Below, piece by piece: positions 1-13,350 of a stretch of 64,000 bases of DNA. Positions within the stretch are counted from its first letter, which is position 1. Every line of letters begins with the position of its first letter. The DNA comes from Piscicola geometra (lineage: Eukaryota > Annelida > Clitellata > Hirudinida > Piscicolidae): NCBI GenBank assembly GCA_943735955.1, contig CALSEQ010000035.1:26001-90000 (forward strand). The letters are read 5' to 3'. The notes beneath the pieces were generated by a model that was not told where the DNA came from, ran no database searches, and was given only the letters and a program-made list of their open reading frames with translations. A program made the position numbers and the translations under genes.

Positions 1-3000
1 CACGAGATGAACACGAGATGAACACGAGATGAACACGAGATGAACACGAGATGAACACGAGATGAACACGAGATGAACACGAGATGAACACGAGATGAAC
101 ACGAGATGAACACGAGATGAACACGAGATGAACACGAGATGAACACGAGATGAACACGAGATGAACACGAGATGAACACGAGATGAACACGAGATGAACA
201 CGAGATGAACACGAGATGAACACGAGATGAACACGAGATGAACACGAGATGAACACGAGATGAACACGAGATGAACACGAGATGAACACGAGATGAACAC
301 GAGATGAACACGAGATGAACACGAGATGAACACGAGATGAACACGAGATGAACACGAGATGAACACGAGATGAACACGAGATGAACACGAGATGAACACG
401 AGATGAACACGAGATGAACACGAGATGAACACGAGATGAACACGAGATGAACACGAGATGAACACGAGATGAACACGAGATGAACACGAGATGAACACGA
501 GATGAACACGAGATGAACACGAGATGAACACGAGATGAACACGAGATGAACACGAGATGAACACGAGATGAACACGAGATGAACACGAGATGAACACGAG
601 ATGAACACGAGATGAACACGAGATGAACACGAGATGAACACGAGATGAACACGAGATGAACACGAGATGAACACGAGATGAACACGAGATGAACACGAGA
701 TGAACACGAGATGAACACGAGATGAACACGAGATGAACACGAGATGAACACGAGATGAACACGAGATGAACACGAGATGAACACGAGATGAACACGAGAT
801 GAACACGAGATGAACACGAGATGAACACGAGATGAACACGAGATGAACACGAGATGAACACGAGATGAACACGAGATGAACACGAGATGAACACGAGATG
901 AACACGAGATGAACACGAGATGAACACGAGATGAACACGAGATGAACACGAGATGAACACGAGATGAACACGAGATGAACACGAGATGAACACGAGATGA
1001 ACACGAGATGAACACGAGATGAACACGAGATGAACACGAGATGAACACGAGATGAACACGAGATGAACACGAGATGAACACGAGATGAACACGAGATGAA
1101 CACGAGATGAACACGAGATGAACACGAGATGAACACGAGATGAACACGAGATGAACACGAGATGAACACGAGATGAACACGAGATGAACACGAGATGAAC
1201 ACGAGATGAACACGAGATGAACACGAGATGAACACGAGATGAACACGAGATGAACACGAGATGAACACGAGATGAACACGAGATGAACACGAGATGAACA
1301 CGAGATGAACACGAGATGAACACGAGATGAACACGAGATGAACACGAGATGAACACGAGATGAACACGAGATGAACACGAGATGAACACGAGATGAACAC
1401 GAGATGAACACGAGATGAACACGAGATGAACACGAGATGAACACGAGATGAACACGAGATGAACACGAGATGAACACGAGATGAACACGAGATGAACACG
1501 AGATGAACACGAGATGAACACGAGATGAACACGAGATGAACACGAGATGAACACGAGATGAACACGAGATGAACACGAGATGAACACGAGATGAACACGA
1601 GATGAACACGAGATGAACACGAGATGAACACGAGATGAACACGAGATGAACACGAGATGAACACGAGATGAACACGAGATGAACACGAGATGAACACGAG
1701 ATGAACACGAGATGAACACGAGATGAACACGAGATGAACACGAGATGAACACGAGATGAACACGAGATGAACACGAGATGAACACGAGATGAACACGAGA
1801 TGAACACGAGATGAACACGAGATGAACACGAGATGAACACGAGATGAACACGAGATGAACACGAGATGAACACGAGATGAACACGAGATGAACACGAGAT
1901 GAACACGAGATGAACACGAGATGAACACGAGATGAACACGAGATGAACACGAGATGAACACGAGATGAACACGAGATGAACACGAGATGAACACGAGATG
2001 AACACGAGATGAACACGAGATGAACACGAGATGAACACGAGATGAACACGAGATGAACACGAGATGAACACGAGATGAACACGAGATGAACACGAGATGA
2101 ACACGAGATGAACACGAGATGAACACGAGATGAACACGAGATGAACACGAGATGAACACGAGATGAACACGAGATGAACACGAGATGAACACGAGATGAA
2201 CACGAGATGAACACGAGATGAACACGAGATGAACACGAGATGAACACGAGATGAACACGAGATGAACACGAGATGAACACGAGATGAACACGAGATGAAC
2301 ACGAGATGAACACGAGATGAACACGAGATGAACACGAGATGAACACGAGATGAACACGAGATGAACACGAGATGAACACGAGATGAACACGAGATGAACA
2401 CGAGATGAACACGAGATGAACACGAGATGAACACGAGATGAACACGAGATGAACACGAGATGAACACGAGATGAACACGAGATGAACACGAGATGAACAC
2501 GAGATGAACACGAGATGAACACGAGATGAACACGAGATGAACACGAGATGAACACGAGATGAACACGAGATGAACACGAGATGAACACGAGATGAACACG
2601 AGATGAACACGAGATGAACACGAGATGAACACGAGATGAACACGAGATGAACACGAGATGAACACGAGATGAACACGAGATGAACACGAGATGAACACGA
2701 GATGAACACGAGATGAACACGAGATGAACACGAGATGAACACGAGATGAACACGAGATGAACACGAGATGAACACGAGATGAACACGAGATGAACACGAG
2801 ATGAACACGAGATGAACACGAGATGAACACGAGATGAACACGAGATGAACACGAGATGAACACGAGATGAACACGAGATGAACACGAGATGAACACGAGA
2901 TGAACACGAGATGAACACGAGATGAACACGAGATGAACACGAGATGAACACGAGATGAACACGAGATGAACACGAGATGAACACGAGATGAACACGAGAT

Positions 3001-6000
3001 GAACACGAGATGAACACGAGATGAACACGAGATGAACACGAGATGAACACGAGATGAACACGAGATGAACACGAGATGAACACGAGATGAACACGAGATG
3101 AACACGAGATGAACACGAGATGAACACGAGATGAACACGAGATGAACACGAGATGAACACGAGATGAACACGAGATGAACACGAGATGAACACGAGATGA
3201 ACACGAGATGAACACGAGATGAACACGAGATGAACACGAGATGAACACGAGATGAACACGAGATGAACACGAGATGAACACGAGATGAACACGAGATGAA
3301 CACGAGATGAACACGAGATGAACACGAGATGAACACGAGATGAACACGAGATGAACACGAGATGAACACGAGATGAACACGAGATGAACACGAGATGAAC
3401 ACGAGATGAACACGAGATGAACACGAGATGAACACGAGATGAACACGAGATGAACACGAGATGAACACGAGATGAACACGAGATGAACACGAGATGAACA
3501 CGAGATGAACACGAGATGAACACGAGATGAACACGAGATGAACACGAGATGAACACGAGATGAACACGAGATGAACACGAGATGAACACGAGATGAACAC
3601 GAGATGAACACGAGATGAACACGAGATGAACACGAGATGAACACGAGATGAACACGAGATGAACACGAGATGAACACGAGATGAACACGAGATGAACACG
3701 AGATGAACACGAGATGAACACGAGATGAACACGAGATGAACACGAGATGAACACGAGATGAACACGAGATGAACACGAGATGAACACGAGATGAACACGA
3801 GATGAACACGAGATGAACACGAGATGAACACGAGATGAACACGAGATGAACACGAGATGAACACGAGATGAACACGAGATGAACACGAGATGAACACGAG
3901 ATGAACACGAGATGAACACGAGATGAACACGAGATGAACACGAGATGAACACGAGATGAACACGAGATGAACACGAGATGAACACGAGATGAACACGAGA
4001 TGAACACGAGATGAACACGAGATGAACACGAGATGAACACGAGATGAACACGAGATGAACACGAGATGAACACGAGATGAACACGAGATGAACACGAGAT
4101 GAACACGAGATGAACACGAGATGAACACGAGATGAACACGAGATGAACACGAGATGAACACGAGATGAACACGAGATGAACACGAGATGAACACGAGATG
4201 AACACGAGATGAACACGAGATGAACACGAGATGAACACGAGATGAACACGAGATGAACACGAGATGAACACGAGATGAACACGAGATGAACACGAGATGA
4301 ACACGAGATGAACACGAGATGAACACGAGATGAACACGAGATGAACACGAGATGAACACGAGATGAACACGAGATGAACACGAGATGAACACGAGATGAA
4401 CACGAGATGAACACGAGATGAACACGAGATGAACACGAGATGAACACGAGATGAACACGAGATGAACACGAGATGAACACGAGATGAACACGAGATGAAC
4501 ACGAGATGAACACGAGATGAACACGAGATGAACACGAGATGAACACGAGATGAACACGAGATGAACACGAGATGAACACGAGATGAACACGAGATGAACA
4601 CGAGATGAACACGAGATGAACACGAGATGAACACGAGATGAACACGAGATGAACACGAGATGAACACGAGATGAACACGAGATGAACACGAGATGAACAC
4701 GAGATGAACACGAGATGAACACGAGATGAACACGAGATGAACACGAGATGAACACGAGATGAACACGAGATGAACACGAGATGAACACGAGATGAACACG
4801 AGATGAACACGAGATGAACACGAGATGAACACGAGATGAACACGAGATGAACACGAGATGAACACGAGATGAACACGAGATGAACACGAGATGAACACGA
4901 GATGAACACGAGATGAACACGAGATGAACACGAGATGAACACGAGATGAACACGAGATGAACACGAGATGAACACGAGATGAACACGAGATGAACACGAG
5001 ATGAACACGAGATGAACACGAGATGAACACGAGATGAACACGAGATGAACACGAGATGAACACGAGATGAACACGAGATGAACACGAGATGAACACGAGA
5101 TGAACACGAGATGAACACGAGATGAACACGAGATGAACACGAGATGAACACGAGATGAACACGAGATGAACACGAGATGAACACGAGATGAACACGAGAT
5201 GAACACGAGATGAACACGAGATGAACACGAGATGAACACGAGATGAACACGAGATGAACACGAGATGAACACGAGATGAACACGAGATGAACACGAGATG
5301 AACACGAGATGAACACGAGATGAACACGAGATGAACACGAGATGAACACGAGATGAACACGAGATGAACACGAGATGAACACGAGATGAACACGAGATGA
5401 ACACGAGATGAACACGAGATGAACACGAGATGAACACGAGATGAACACGAGATGAACACGAGATGAACACGAGATGAACACGAGATGAACACGAGATGAA
5501 CACGAGATGAACACGAGATGAACACGAGATGAACACGAGATGAACACGAGATGAACACGAGATGAACACGAGATGAACACGAGATGAACACGAGATGAAC
5601 ACGAGATGAACACGAGATGAACACGAGATGAACACGAGATGAACACGAGATGAACACGAGATGAACACGAGATGAACACGAGATGAACACGAGATGAACA
5701 CGAGATGAACACGAGATGAACACGAGATGAACACGAGATGAACACGAGATGAACACGAGATGAACACGAGATGAACACGAGATGAACACGAGATGAACAC
5801 GAGATGAACACGAGATGAACACGAGATGAACACGAGATGAACACGAGATGAACACGAGATGAACACGAGATGAACACGAGATGAACACGAGATGAACACG
5901 AGATGAACACGAGATGAACACGAGATGAACACGAGATGAACACGAGATGAACACGAGATGAACACGAGATGAACACGAGATGAACACGAGATGAACACGA

Positions 6001-9000
6001 GATGAACACGAGATGAACACGAGATGAACACGAGATGAACACGAGATGAACACGAGATGAACACGAGATGAACACGAGATGAACACGAGATGAACACGAG
6101 ATGAACACGAGATGAACACGAGATGAACACGAGATGAACACGAGATGAACACGAGATGAACACGAGATGAACACGAGATGAACACGAGATGAACACGAGA
6201 TGAACACGAGATGAACACGAGATGAACACGAGATGAACACGAGATGAACACGAGATGAACACGAGATGAACACGAGATGAACACGAGATGAACACGAGAT
6301 GAACACGAGATGAACACGAGATGAACACGAGATGAACACGAGATGAACACGAGATGAACACGAGATGAACACGAGATGAACACGAGATGAACACGAGATG
6401 AACACGAGATGAACACGAGATGAACACGAGATGAACACGAGATGAACACGAGATGAACACGAGATGAACACGAGATGAACACGAGATGAACACGAGATGA
6501 ACACGAGATGAACACGAGATGAACACGAGATGAACACGAGATGAACACGAGATGAACACGAGATGAACACGAGATGAACACGAGATGAACACGAGATGAA
6601 CACGAGATGAACACGAGATGAACACGAGATGAACACGAGATGAACACGAGATGAACACGAGATGAACACGAGATGAACACGAGATGAACACGAGATGAAC
6701 ACGAGATGAACACGAGATGAACACGAGATGAACACGAGATGAACACGAGATGAACACGAGATGAACACGAGATGAACACGAGATGAACACGAGATGAACA
6801 CGAGATGAACACGAGATGAACACGAGATGAACACGAGATGAACACGAGATGAACACGAGATGAACACGAGATGAACACGAGATGAACACGAGATGAACAC
6901 GAGATGAACACGAGATGAACACGAGATGAACACGAGATGAACACGAGATGAACACGAGATGAACACGAGATGAACACGAGATGAACACGAGATGAACACG
7001 AGATGAACACGAGATGAACACGAGATGAACACGAGATGAACACGAGATGAACACGAGATGAACACGAGATGAACACGAGATGAACACGAGATGAACACGA
7101 GATGAACACGAGATGAACACGAGATGAACACGAGATGAACACGAGATGAACACGAGATGAACACGAGATGAACACGAGATGAACACGAGATGAACACGAG
7201 ATGAACACGAGATGAACACGAGATGAACACGAGATGAACACGAGATGAACACGAGATGAACACGAGATGAACACGAGATGAACACGAGATGAACACGAGA
7301 TGAACACGAGATGAACACGAGATGAACACGAGATGAACACGAGATGAACACGAGATGAACACGAGATGAACACGAGATGAACACGAGATGAACACGAGAT
7401 GAACACGAGATGAACACGAGATGAACACGAGATGAACACGAGATGAACACGAGATGAACACGAGATGAACACGAGATGAACACGAGATGAACACGAGATG
7501 AACACGAGATGAACACGAGATGAACACGAGATGAACACGAGATGAACACGAGATGAACACGAGATGAACACGAGATGAACACGAGATGAACACGAGATGA
7601 ACACGAGATGAACACGAGATGAACACGAGATGAACACGAGATGAACACGAGATGAACACGAGATGAACACGAGATGAACACGAGATGAACACGAGATGAA
7701 CACGAGATGAACACGAGATGAACACGAGATGAACACGAGATGAACACGAGATGAACACGAGATGAACACGAGATGAACACGAGATGAACACGAGATGAAC
7801 ACGAGATGAACACGAGATGAACACGAGATGAACACGAGATGAACACGAGATGAACACGAGATGAACACGAGATGAACACGAGATGAACACGAGATGAACA
7901 CGAGATGAACACGAGATGAACACGAGATGAACACGAGATGAACACGAGATGAACACGAGATGAACACGAGATGAACACGAGATGAACACGAGATGAACAC
8001 GAGATGAACACGAGATGAACACGAGATGAACACGAGATGAACACGAGATGAACACGAGATGAACACGAGATGAACACGAGATGAACACGAGATGAACACG
8101 AGATGAACACGAGATGAACACGAGATGAACACGAGATGAACACGAGATGAACACGAGATGAACACGAGATGAACACGAGATGAACACGAGATGAACACGA
8201 GATGAACACGAGATGAACACGAGATGAACACGAGATGAACACGAGATGAACACGAGATGAACACGAGATGAACACGAGATGAACACGAGATGAACACGAG
8301 ATGAACACGAGATGAACACGAGATGAACACGAGATGAACACGAGATGAACACGAGATGAACACGAGATGAACACGAGATGAACACGAGATGAACACGAGA
8401 TGAACACGAGATGAACACGAGATGAACACGAGATGAACACGAGATGAACACGAGATGAACACGAGATGAACACGAGATGAACACGAGATGAACACGAGAT
8501 GAACACGAGATGAACACGAGATGAACACGAGATGAACACGAGATGAACACGAGATGAACACGAGATGAACACGAGATGAACACGAGATGAACACGAGATG
8601 AACACGAGATGAACACGAGATGAACACGAGATGAACACGAGATGAACACGAGATGAACACGAGATGAACACGAGATGAACACGAGATGAACACGAGATGA
8701 ACACGAGATGAACACGAGATGAACACGAGATGAACACGAGATGAACACGAGATGAACACGAGATGAACACGAGATGAACACGAGATGAACACGAGATGAA
8801 CACGAGATGAACACGAGATGAACACGAGATGAACACGAGATGAACACGAGATGAACACGAGATGAACACGAGATGAACACGAGATGAACACGAGATGAAC
8901 ACGAGATGAACACGAGATGAACACGAGATGAACACGAGATGAACACGAGATGAACACGAGATGAACACGAGATGAACACGAGATGAACACGAGATGAACA

Positions 9001-11036
9001 CGAGATGAACACGAGATGAACACGAGATGAACACGAGATGAACACGAGATGAACACGAGATGAACACGAGATGAACACGAGATGAACACGAGATGAACAC
9101 GAGATGAACACGAGATGAACACGAGATGAACACGAGATGAACACGAGATGAACACGAGATGAACACGAGATGAACACGAGATGAACACGAGATGAACACG
9201 AGATGAACACGAGATGAACACGAGATGAACACGAGATGAACACGAGATGAACACGAGATGAACACGAGATGAACACGAGATGAACACGAGATGAACACGA
9301 GATGAACACGAGATGAACACGAGATGAACACGAGATGAACACGAGATGAACACGAGATGAACACGAGATGAACACGAGATGAACACGAGATGAACACGAG
9401 ATGAACACGAGATGAACACGAGATGAACACGAGATGAACACGAGATGAACACGAGATGAACACGAGATGAACACGAGATGAACACGAGATGAACACGAGA
9501 TGAACACGAGATGAACACGAGATGAACACGAGATGAACACGAGATGAACACGAGATGAACACGAGATGAACACGAGATGAACACGAGATGAACACGAGAT
9601 GAACACGAGATGAACACGAGATGAACACGAGATGAACACGAGATGAACACGAGATGAACACGAGATGAACACGAGATGAACACGAGATGAACACGAGATG
9701 AACACGAGATGAACACGAGATGAACACGAGATGAACACGAGATGAACACGAGATGAACACGAGATGAACACGAGATGAACACGAGATGAACACGAGATGA
9801 ACACGAGATGAACACGAGATGAACACGAGATGAACACGAGATGAACACGAGATGAACACGAGATGAACACGAGATGAACACGAGATGAACACGAGATGAA
9901 CACGAGATGAACACGAGATGAACACGAGATGAACACGAGATGAACACGAGATGAACACGAGATGAACACGAGATGAACACGAGATGAACACGAGATGAAC
10001 ACGAGATGAACACGAGATGAACACGAGATGAACACGAGATGAACACGAGATGAACACGAGATGAACACGAGATGAACACGAGATGAACACGAGATGAACA
10101 CGAGATGAACACGAGATGAACACGAGATGAACACGAGATGAACACGAGATGAACACGAGATGAACACGAGATGAACACGAGATGAACACGAGATGAACAC
10201 GAGATGAACACGAGATGAACACGAGATGAACACGAGATGAACACGAGATGAACACGAGATGAACACGAGATGAACACGAGATGAACACGAGATGAACACG
10301 AGATGAACACGAGATGAACACGAGATGAACACGAGATGAACACGAGATGAACACGAGATGAACACGAGATGAACACGAGATGAACACGAGATGAACACGA
10401 GATGAACACGAGATGAACACGAGATGAACACGAGATGAACACGAGATGAACACGAGATGAACACGAGATGAACACGAGATGAACACGAGATGAACACGAG
10501 ATGAACACGAGATGAACACGAGATGAACACGAGATGAACACGAGATGAACACGAGATGAACACGAGATGAACACGAGATGAACACGAGATGAACACGAGA
10601 TGAACACGAGATGAACACGAGATGAACACGAGATGAACACGAGATGAACACGAGATGAACACGAGATGAACACGAGATGAACACGAGATGAACACGAGAT
10701 GAACACGAGATGAACACGAGATGAACACGAGATGAACACGAGATGAACACGAGATGAACACGAGATGAACACGAGATGAACACGAGATGAACACGAGATG
10801 AACACGAGATGAACACGAGATGAACACGAGATGAACACGAGATGAACACGAGATGAACACGAGATGAACACGAGATGAACACGAGATGAACACGAAATGA
10901 ACACGAGATGAACACGAGATGAACACGAGATGAACACGAGATGAACACGAGATGAACACGAGATGAACACGAGATGAACACGAGATGAACACGAGATGAA
11001 CACGAGATGAACACGAGATGAACACGAGATGAACAT
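1..11036. repeat. 11-bp satellite array A1 (unit CACGAGATGAA), left end outside window
   Basis: About 1,003 tandem copies of the 11-bp unit CACGAGATGAA. The phase never slips: the same 10-base string starts every 660-bp step from base 1 to 10561, so there is no net insertion or deletion. The only internal variant I find is a G to A change at 10896 (CACGAAATG), 140 bp before the right end. The last unit carries C to T at 11036 (ACATGAG instead of ACACGAG) and passes directly into the 21-bp array. The array is already in progress at base 1, so its true length is unknown. The plus strand has a stop in every frame each 33 bp and the minus strand has none. It is not coding. Confidence 0.98.
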
Positions 11037-12056
11037 GAGAATGTTAAAAACTTTGAAAAGAATGTTAAAAACTTTAAAAAGAATGTTAAAAACATTAAAA
11101 AGAATGTTAAAAACTTTGAAAAGAATGTTAAAAACTTTTAAAAGAATGTTAAAAACTTTAAAAAGAATGTTAAAAACTTTAAAAAGAATGTTAAAAACTT
11201 TGAAAAGAATGTTAAAAACTTTGAAAAGAATGTTAAAAACTTTAAAAAGAATGTTAAAAACTTTGAAAAGAATGTTAAAAACATTAAAAAGAATGTTGAA
11301 AACTTTGAAAAGAATGTTAAAAACTTTAAAAAGAATGTTAAAAACTTTAAAAAGAATGTTAAAAACTTTAAAAAGAATGTTAAAAACTTTAAAAAGAATG
11401 TTAAAAACTTTAAAAAGAATGTTAAAAACTTTAAAAAGAATGTTAAAAACTTTAAAAAGAATGTTAAAAACTTTAGAAAGAATGTTAAAACTTTGAAAAG
11501 AATGTTAAAAACATTAAAAAGAATGTTGAAAACTTTGAAAAGAATGTTAAAAACTTCAAAAAGAATGTTAAAAACTTTAAAAAGAATGTTAAAAACTTTG
11601 AAAAGAATGTTAAAAACTTTAAAAAAAATGTTAAAAACTTTGAAAAGAATGTTAAAAACATTTTAAAAAATGTTGAAAACTTTGAAAAGAATGTTAAAAA
11701 CTTTAAAAAGAATGTTAAAAACTTTAAAAAGAATGTTAAAAACTTTAAAAAGAATGTTAAAAACTTCAAAAAGAATGTTAAAAACTTTAAAAAGACTGTT
11801 AAAAACTTTAAAAAGAATGTTAAAAACTTTAAAAAGAATGTTAAAAACTTTAAAAAGAATGTTAAAAACTTTAAAAAGAATGGTAAAAACTTTGAAAAGA
11901 ATGTTAAAAACATTAACAATAATGTTGAAAACTTTGAAAAGAATGTTAAAAACTTTAAAAAGAATGTTAGAAACTTTAAAAAGAATGTTAAAAACTTTAA
12001 AAAGAATGTCAAAAACTTTAAAAAGAATGTTAAAAACTTTTTTTTAAATGTTAAAA
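11037..12056. repeat. 21-bp AT-rich satellite array B1, the longest and undeleted form
   Basis: Tandem 21-bp units of the form GAATGTT, A5, C, TTT, A5, about 48 copies, about 86% A+T. Common variants are TTTG for TTTA, CATT for CTTT, CTTC for CTTT, GTTG for GTTA, one GACTG and one GGT. A shared short unit of 20 bp (one A missing after GTT) lies at 11484. Bases 11037-11923 correspond to the whole of the other four B arrays. Here the 21-bp repeats continue for another 133 bp past the AACAATAATG marker (11915-11924), up to a T8 tract and the first base of the 647-bp unit. One plus frame (RMLKTLK) and the second one (NVKNFKK) are both free of stops, as expected for any array whose period is a multiple of three. 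This is not evidence of a protein. Confidence 0.97.
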
Positions 12057-12350
12057 GAGTGGTGAGGCACCTATCGATCGAAATGAAACTTTCAGAGAAA
12101 GTGACAAATCGCTGTGTGACAACAGTGGGGGTGTTCGGTGTATCCTCCATGGATCTTTCGCGCTGTCCATGTGTGTGGGGTTGGGATTAGGGTGAGACAG
12201 TGAGGACAACCATTTGCCTGTAGGTTTGGTTGGGGAGTAAAAAGGATTTGGTGTGGGGGTGCATGGGGAGTAAAGATAAAGAAGTAAAAAAATTGGCGCC
12301 ATATTGGCCTCGGAATGTGTGATGTGTGTGGGTGGGAGTAAGGATCAGCG

Positions 12351-12363
12351 GCCTATCATAGGC
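12351..12363. other. Perfect inverted repeat in unit C copy 1
   Basis: GCCTAT, one central C, ATAGGC: a 6-bp perfect dyad. It could be a binding site for a dimeric protein or have no role. The same bases are unchanged in copy 2. Confidence 0.6.
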
Positions 12364-12591
12364 ATCCAAGGGCAGTGACCGATCCTACACTCTATGCAAG
12401 CCTGTGGGGTTTTAGCCCGGGTTGACATAGAGCAAGGTCTGTTCCACTTTGTCCGGTATCCTTGAAGTACTGAGCAAAGAATCTTGCGGCCATCGCCGGT
12501 TGGACTTTTTGGGCGCCGGACCGTTTGGATCCGCTCACTCACAGAGTTATGACGGGCTCTTAAGCTCTTCTCTGATCCTATACTGAGGTGT

Positions 12592-12611
12592 TCAGAAAAC
12601 AAATTTTCTGA
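12592..12611. other. Potential hairpin in unit C copy 1
   Basis: TCAGAAAA, loop CAAA, TTTTCTGA: a perfect 8-bp stem with a 4-base loop. No T-run or other terminator-like feature follows. In copy 2 the second arm has a G to A change at 13257 that breaks one pair, so the stem is not strictly conserved. Confidence 0.5.
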
Positions 12612-12997
12612 AAAGCACCAGAGTTCTCGTAGGAAAAATCCCCTAGAGTAGGGAAAATTTCCGGCGAGGGAAACAGAGAAAGCAGCCGTCTAGGCTATCA
12701 ACAGAGTGGTGAGGCACCTATCGATCGAAATGACACTTTCAGAAAAAGTGACAAATCGCTGTGTGACAACATTGGGGGTGTTCGGTGTATCCTCCATGGA
12801 TCTTTCGTGCTGTCCATGTGTGTGGGGTTGGGATTAGGGTGAGACAGTGAGGACAACCATTTGCCTGTAGGTTTGGTTGGGGGGTAAAAAGGATTTGGTG
12901 TGGGGGTGCATGGGGAGTAAAGATAAAGAAGTAAAAAAATTGGCGCCATATTGGCCTCGGAATGTCTGATGTGTGTGGGTGGGAGTAAGGATCAGCG

Positions 12998-13010
12998 GCC
13001 TATCATAGGC
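12998..13010. other. Perfect inverted repeat in unit C copy 2
   Basis: The same GCCTAT-C-ATAGGC dyad as at 12351-12363. It is unchanged, although the two 647-bp copies differ at nine other places. Confidence 0.6.
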
Positions 13011-13238
13011 ATCCAAGGGCAGTGACCGATCCTACACTCTATGCAAGCCTGTGGGGTTTTAGCCCGGGTTGACATAGAGCAAGGTCTGTTCCACTTTGTC
13101 CGGTATCCTTGAAGTACTGAGCAAAGAATCTTGCGGCCATCGCCGGTTGGACTTTTTGGGCGCCGGACCGTTTGGATCCGCTCACTCACAGAGTTTCGAC
13201 GGGCTCTTAAGCTCTTCTCTGATCCTATACTGAGGTGT

Positions 13239-13258
13239 TCAGAAAACAAATTTTCTAA
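13239..13258. other. Potential hairpin in unit C copy 2, one pair lost
   Basis: Counterpart of 12592-12611. The substitution at 13257 turns the arm TTTTCTGA into TTTTCTAA and leaves a mismatch near the base of the stem. This argues against a strong requirement for the structure. Confidence 0.4.
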
Positions 13259-13350
13259 AAAGCACCAGAGTTCTCGTAGGAAAAATCCCCTAGAGTAGGG
13301 AAAATTTCCGGCGAGGGAAACAGAGAAAGCAGCCGTCTAGGCTATCAACA

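Larger units (their letters stand above)
12057..12703. repeat. 647-bp complex repeat unit C, copy 1
   Basis: First of two head-to-tail copies, starting GAGTGGTGAGGCACC and ending GGCTATCAACA. The sequence is of ordinary complexity, with a G/T-rich first half (TGTGTGGGG, TTGGGATTAGGG, GGGGGTGCATGGGG) and a balanced second half. I recognise no tRNA, 5S rRNA, U snRNA, SINE tRNA-like promoter or transposase in it. Minus-strand frames of 83, 60 and 85 codons exist, but the longest differ between the copies mainly by amino-acid-changing substitutions. The unit contains a perfect 13-base inverted repeat (12351-12363) and an 8-bp hairpin (12592-12611). Its last 52 bp are the piece found alone at the other junctions. 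It could be the founding non-repetitive flank of the satellite, or a spacer-type repeat. Confidence 0.95.
12704..13350. repeat. 647-bp complex repeat unit C, copy 2
   Basis: Second head-to-tail copy, offset by exactly 647 bp, no indels, about 98.6% identical. The nine differences from copy 1 fall at 12734 (A to C), 12744 (G to A), 12772 (G to T), 12808 (C to T), 12883 (A to G), 12966 (G to C), 13196-13197 (AT to TC) and 13257 (G to A). The end of the unit (CTATCAACA, then GAG) runs straight into the 11-bp array A2. That C/A boundary is identical at the four 52-bp remnants. No product is assigned. Confidence 0.95.

Noticed and set aside
11029..11496. Plus-strand frames of RMLKTLK repeats in the 21-bp arrays, and FLKFLTF or FKVFNIL frames on the minus strand
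   Set aside because: A period of 21 keeps frames fixed, so several frames stay open on both strands. The conserved 20-bp unit breaks the frame in every array, which a selected protein would not tolerate.
12177..12192. Telomere-like or G-quadruplex motif (GGGG, TT, GGG, ATTA, GGG)
   Set aside because: There is only one TTAGGG and only three close G-runs, with the fourth too far away. It is not a telomeric tract and not a canonical quadruplex.
12051..12302. 83-codon minus-strand frame in unit C, repeated at 12698-12949
   Set aside because: Most of the substitutions between copies change the amino acid, the frame begins or ends in repeat DNA, and the protein is low complexity with no known motif.
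12400..12600. tRNA, 5S rRNA or snRNA gene, or SINE head, in unit C
   Set aside because: I looked for A-box and B-box promoters, a cloverleaf, and U1, U2, U4 and U5 signatures by eye on both strands and found none convincing. A covariance-model search would settle it.
12345..12602. 85-codon minus-strand frame in unit C, repeated at 12992-13249
   Set aside because: The two copies differ by two substitutions inside one codon that change His to Arg. There is no family resemblance and no sign of purifying selection. The frame is short enough to occur by chance.
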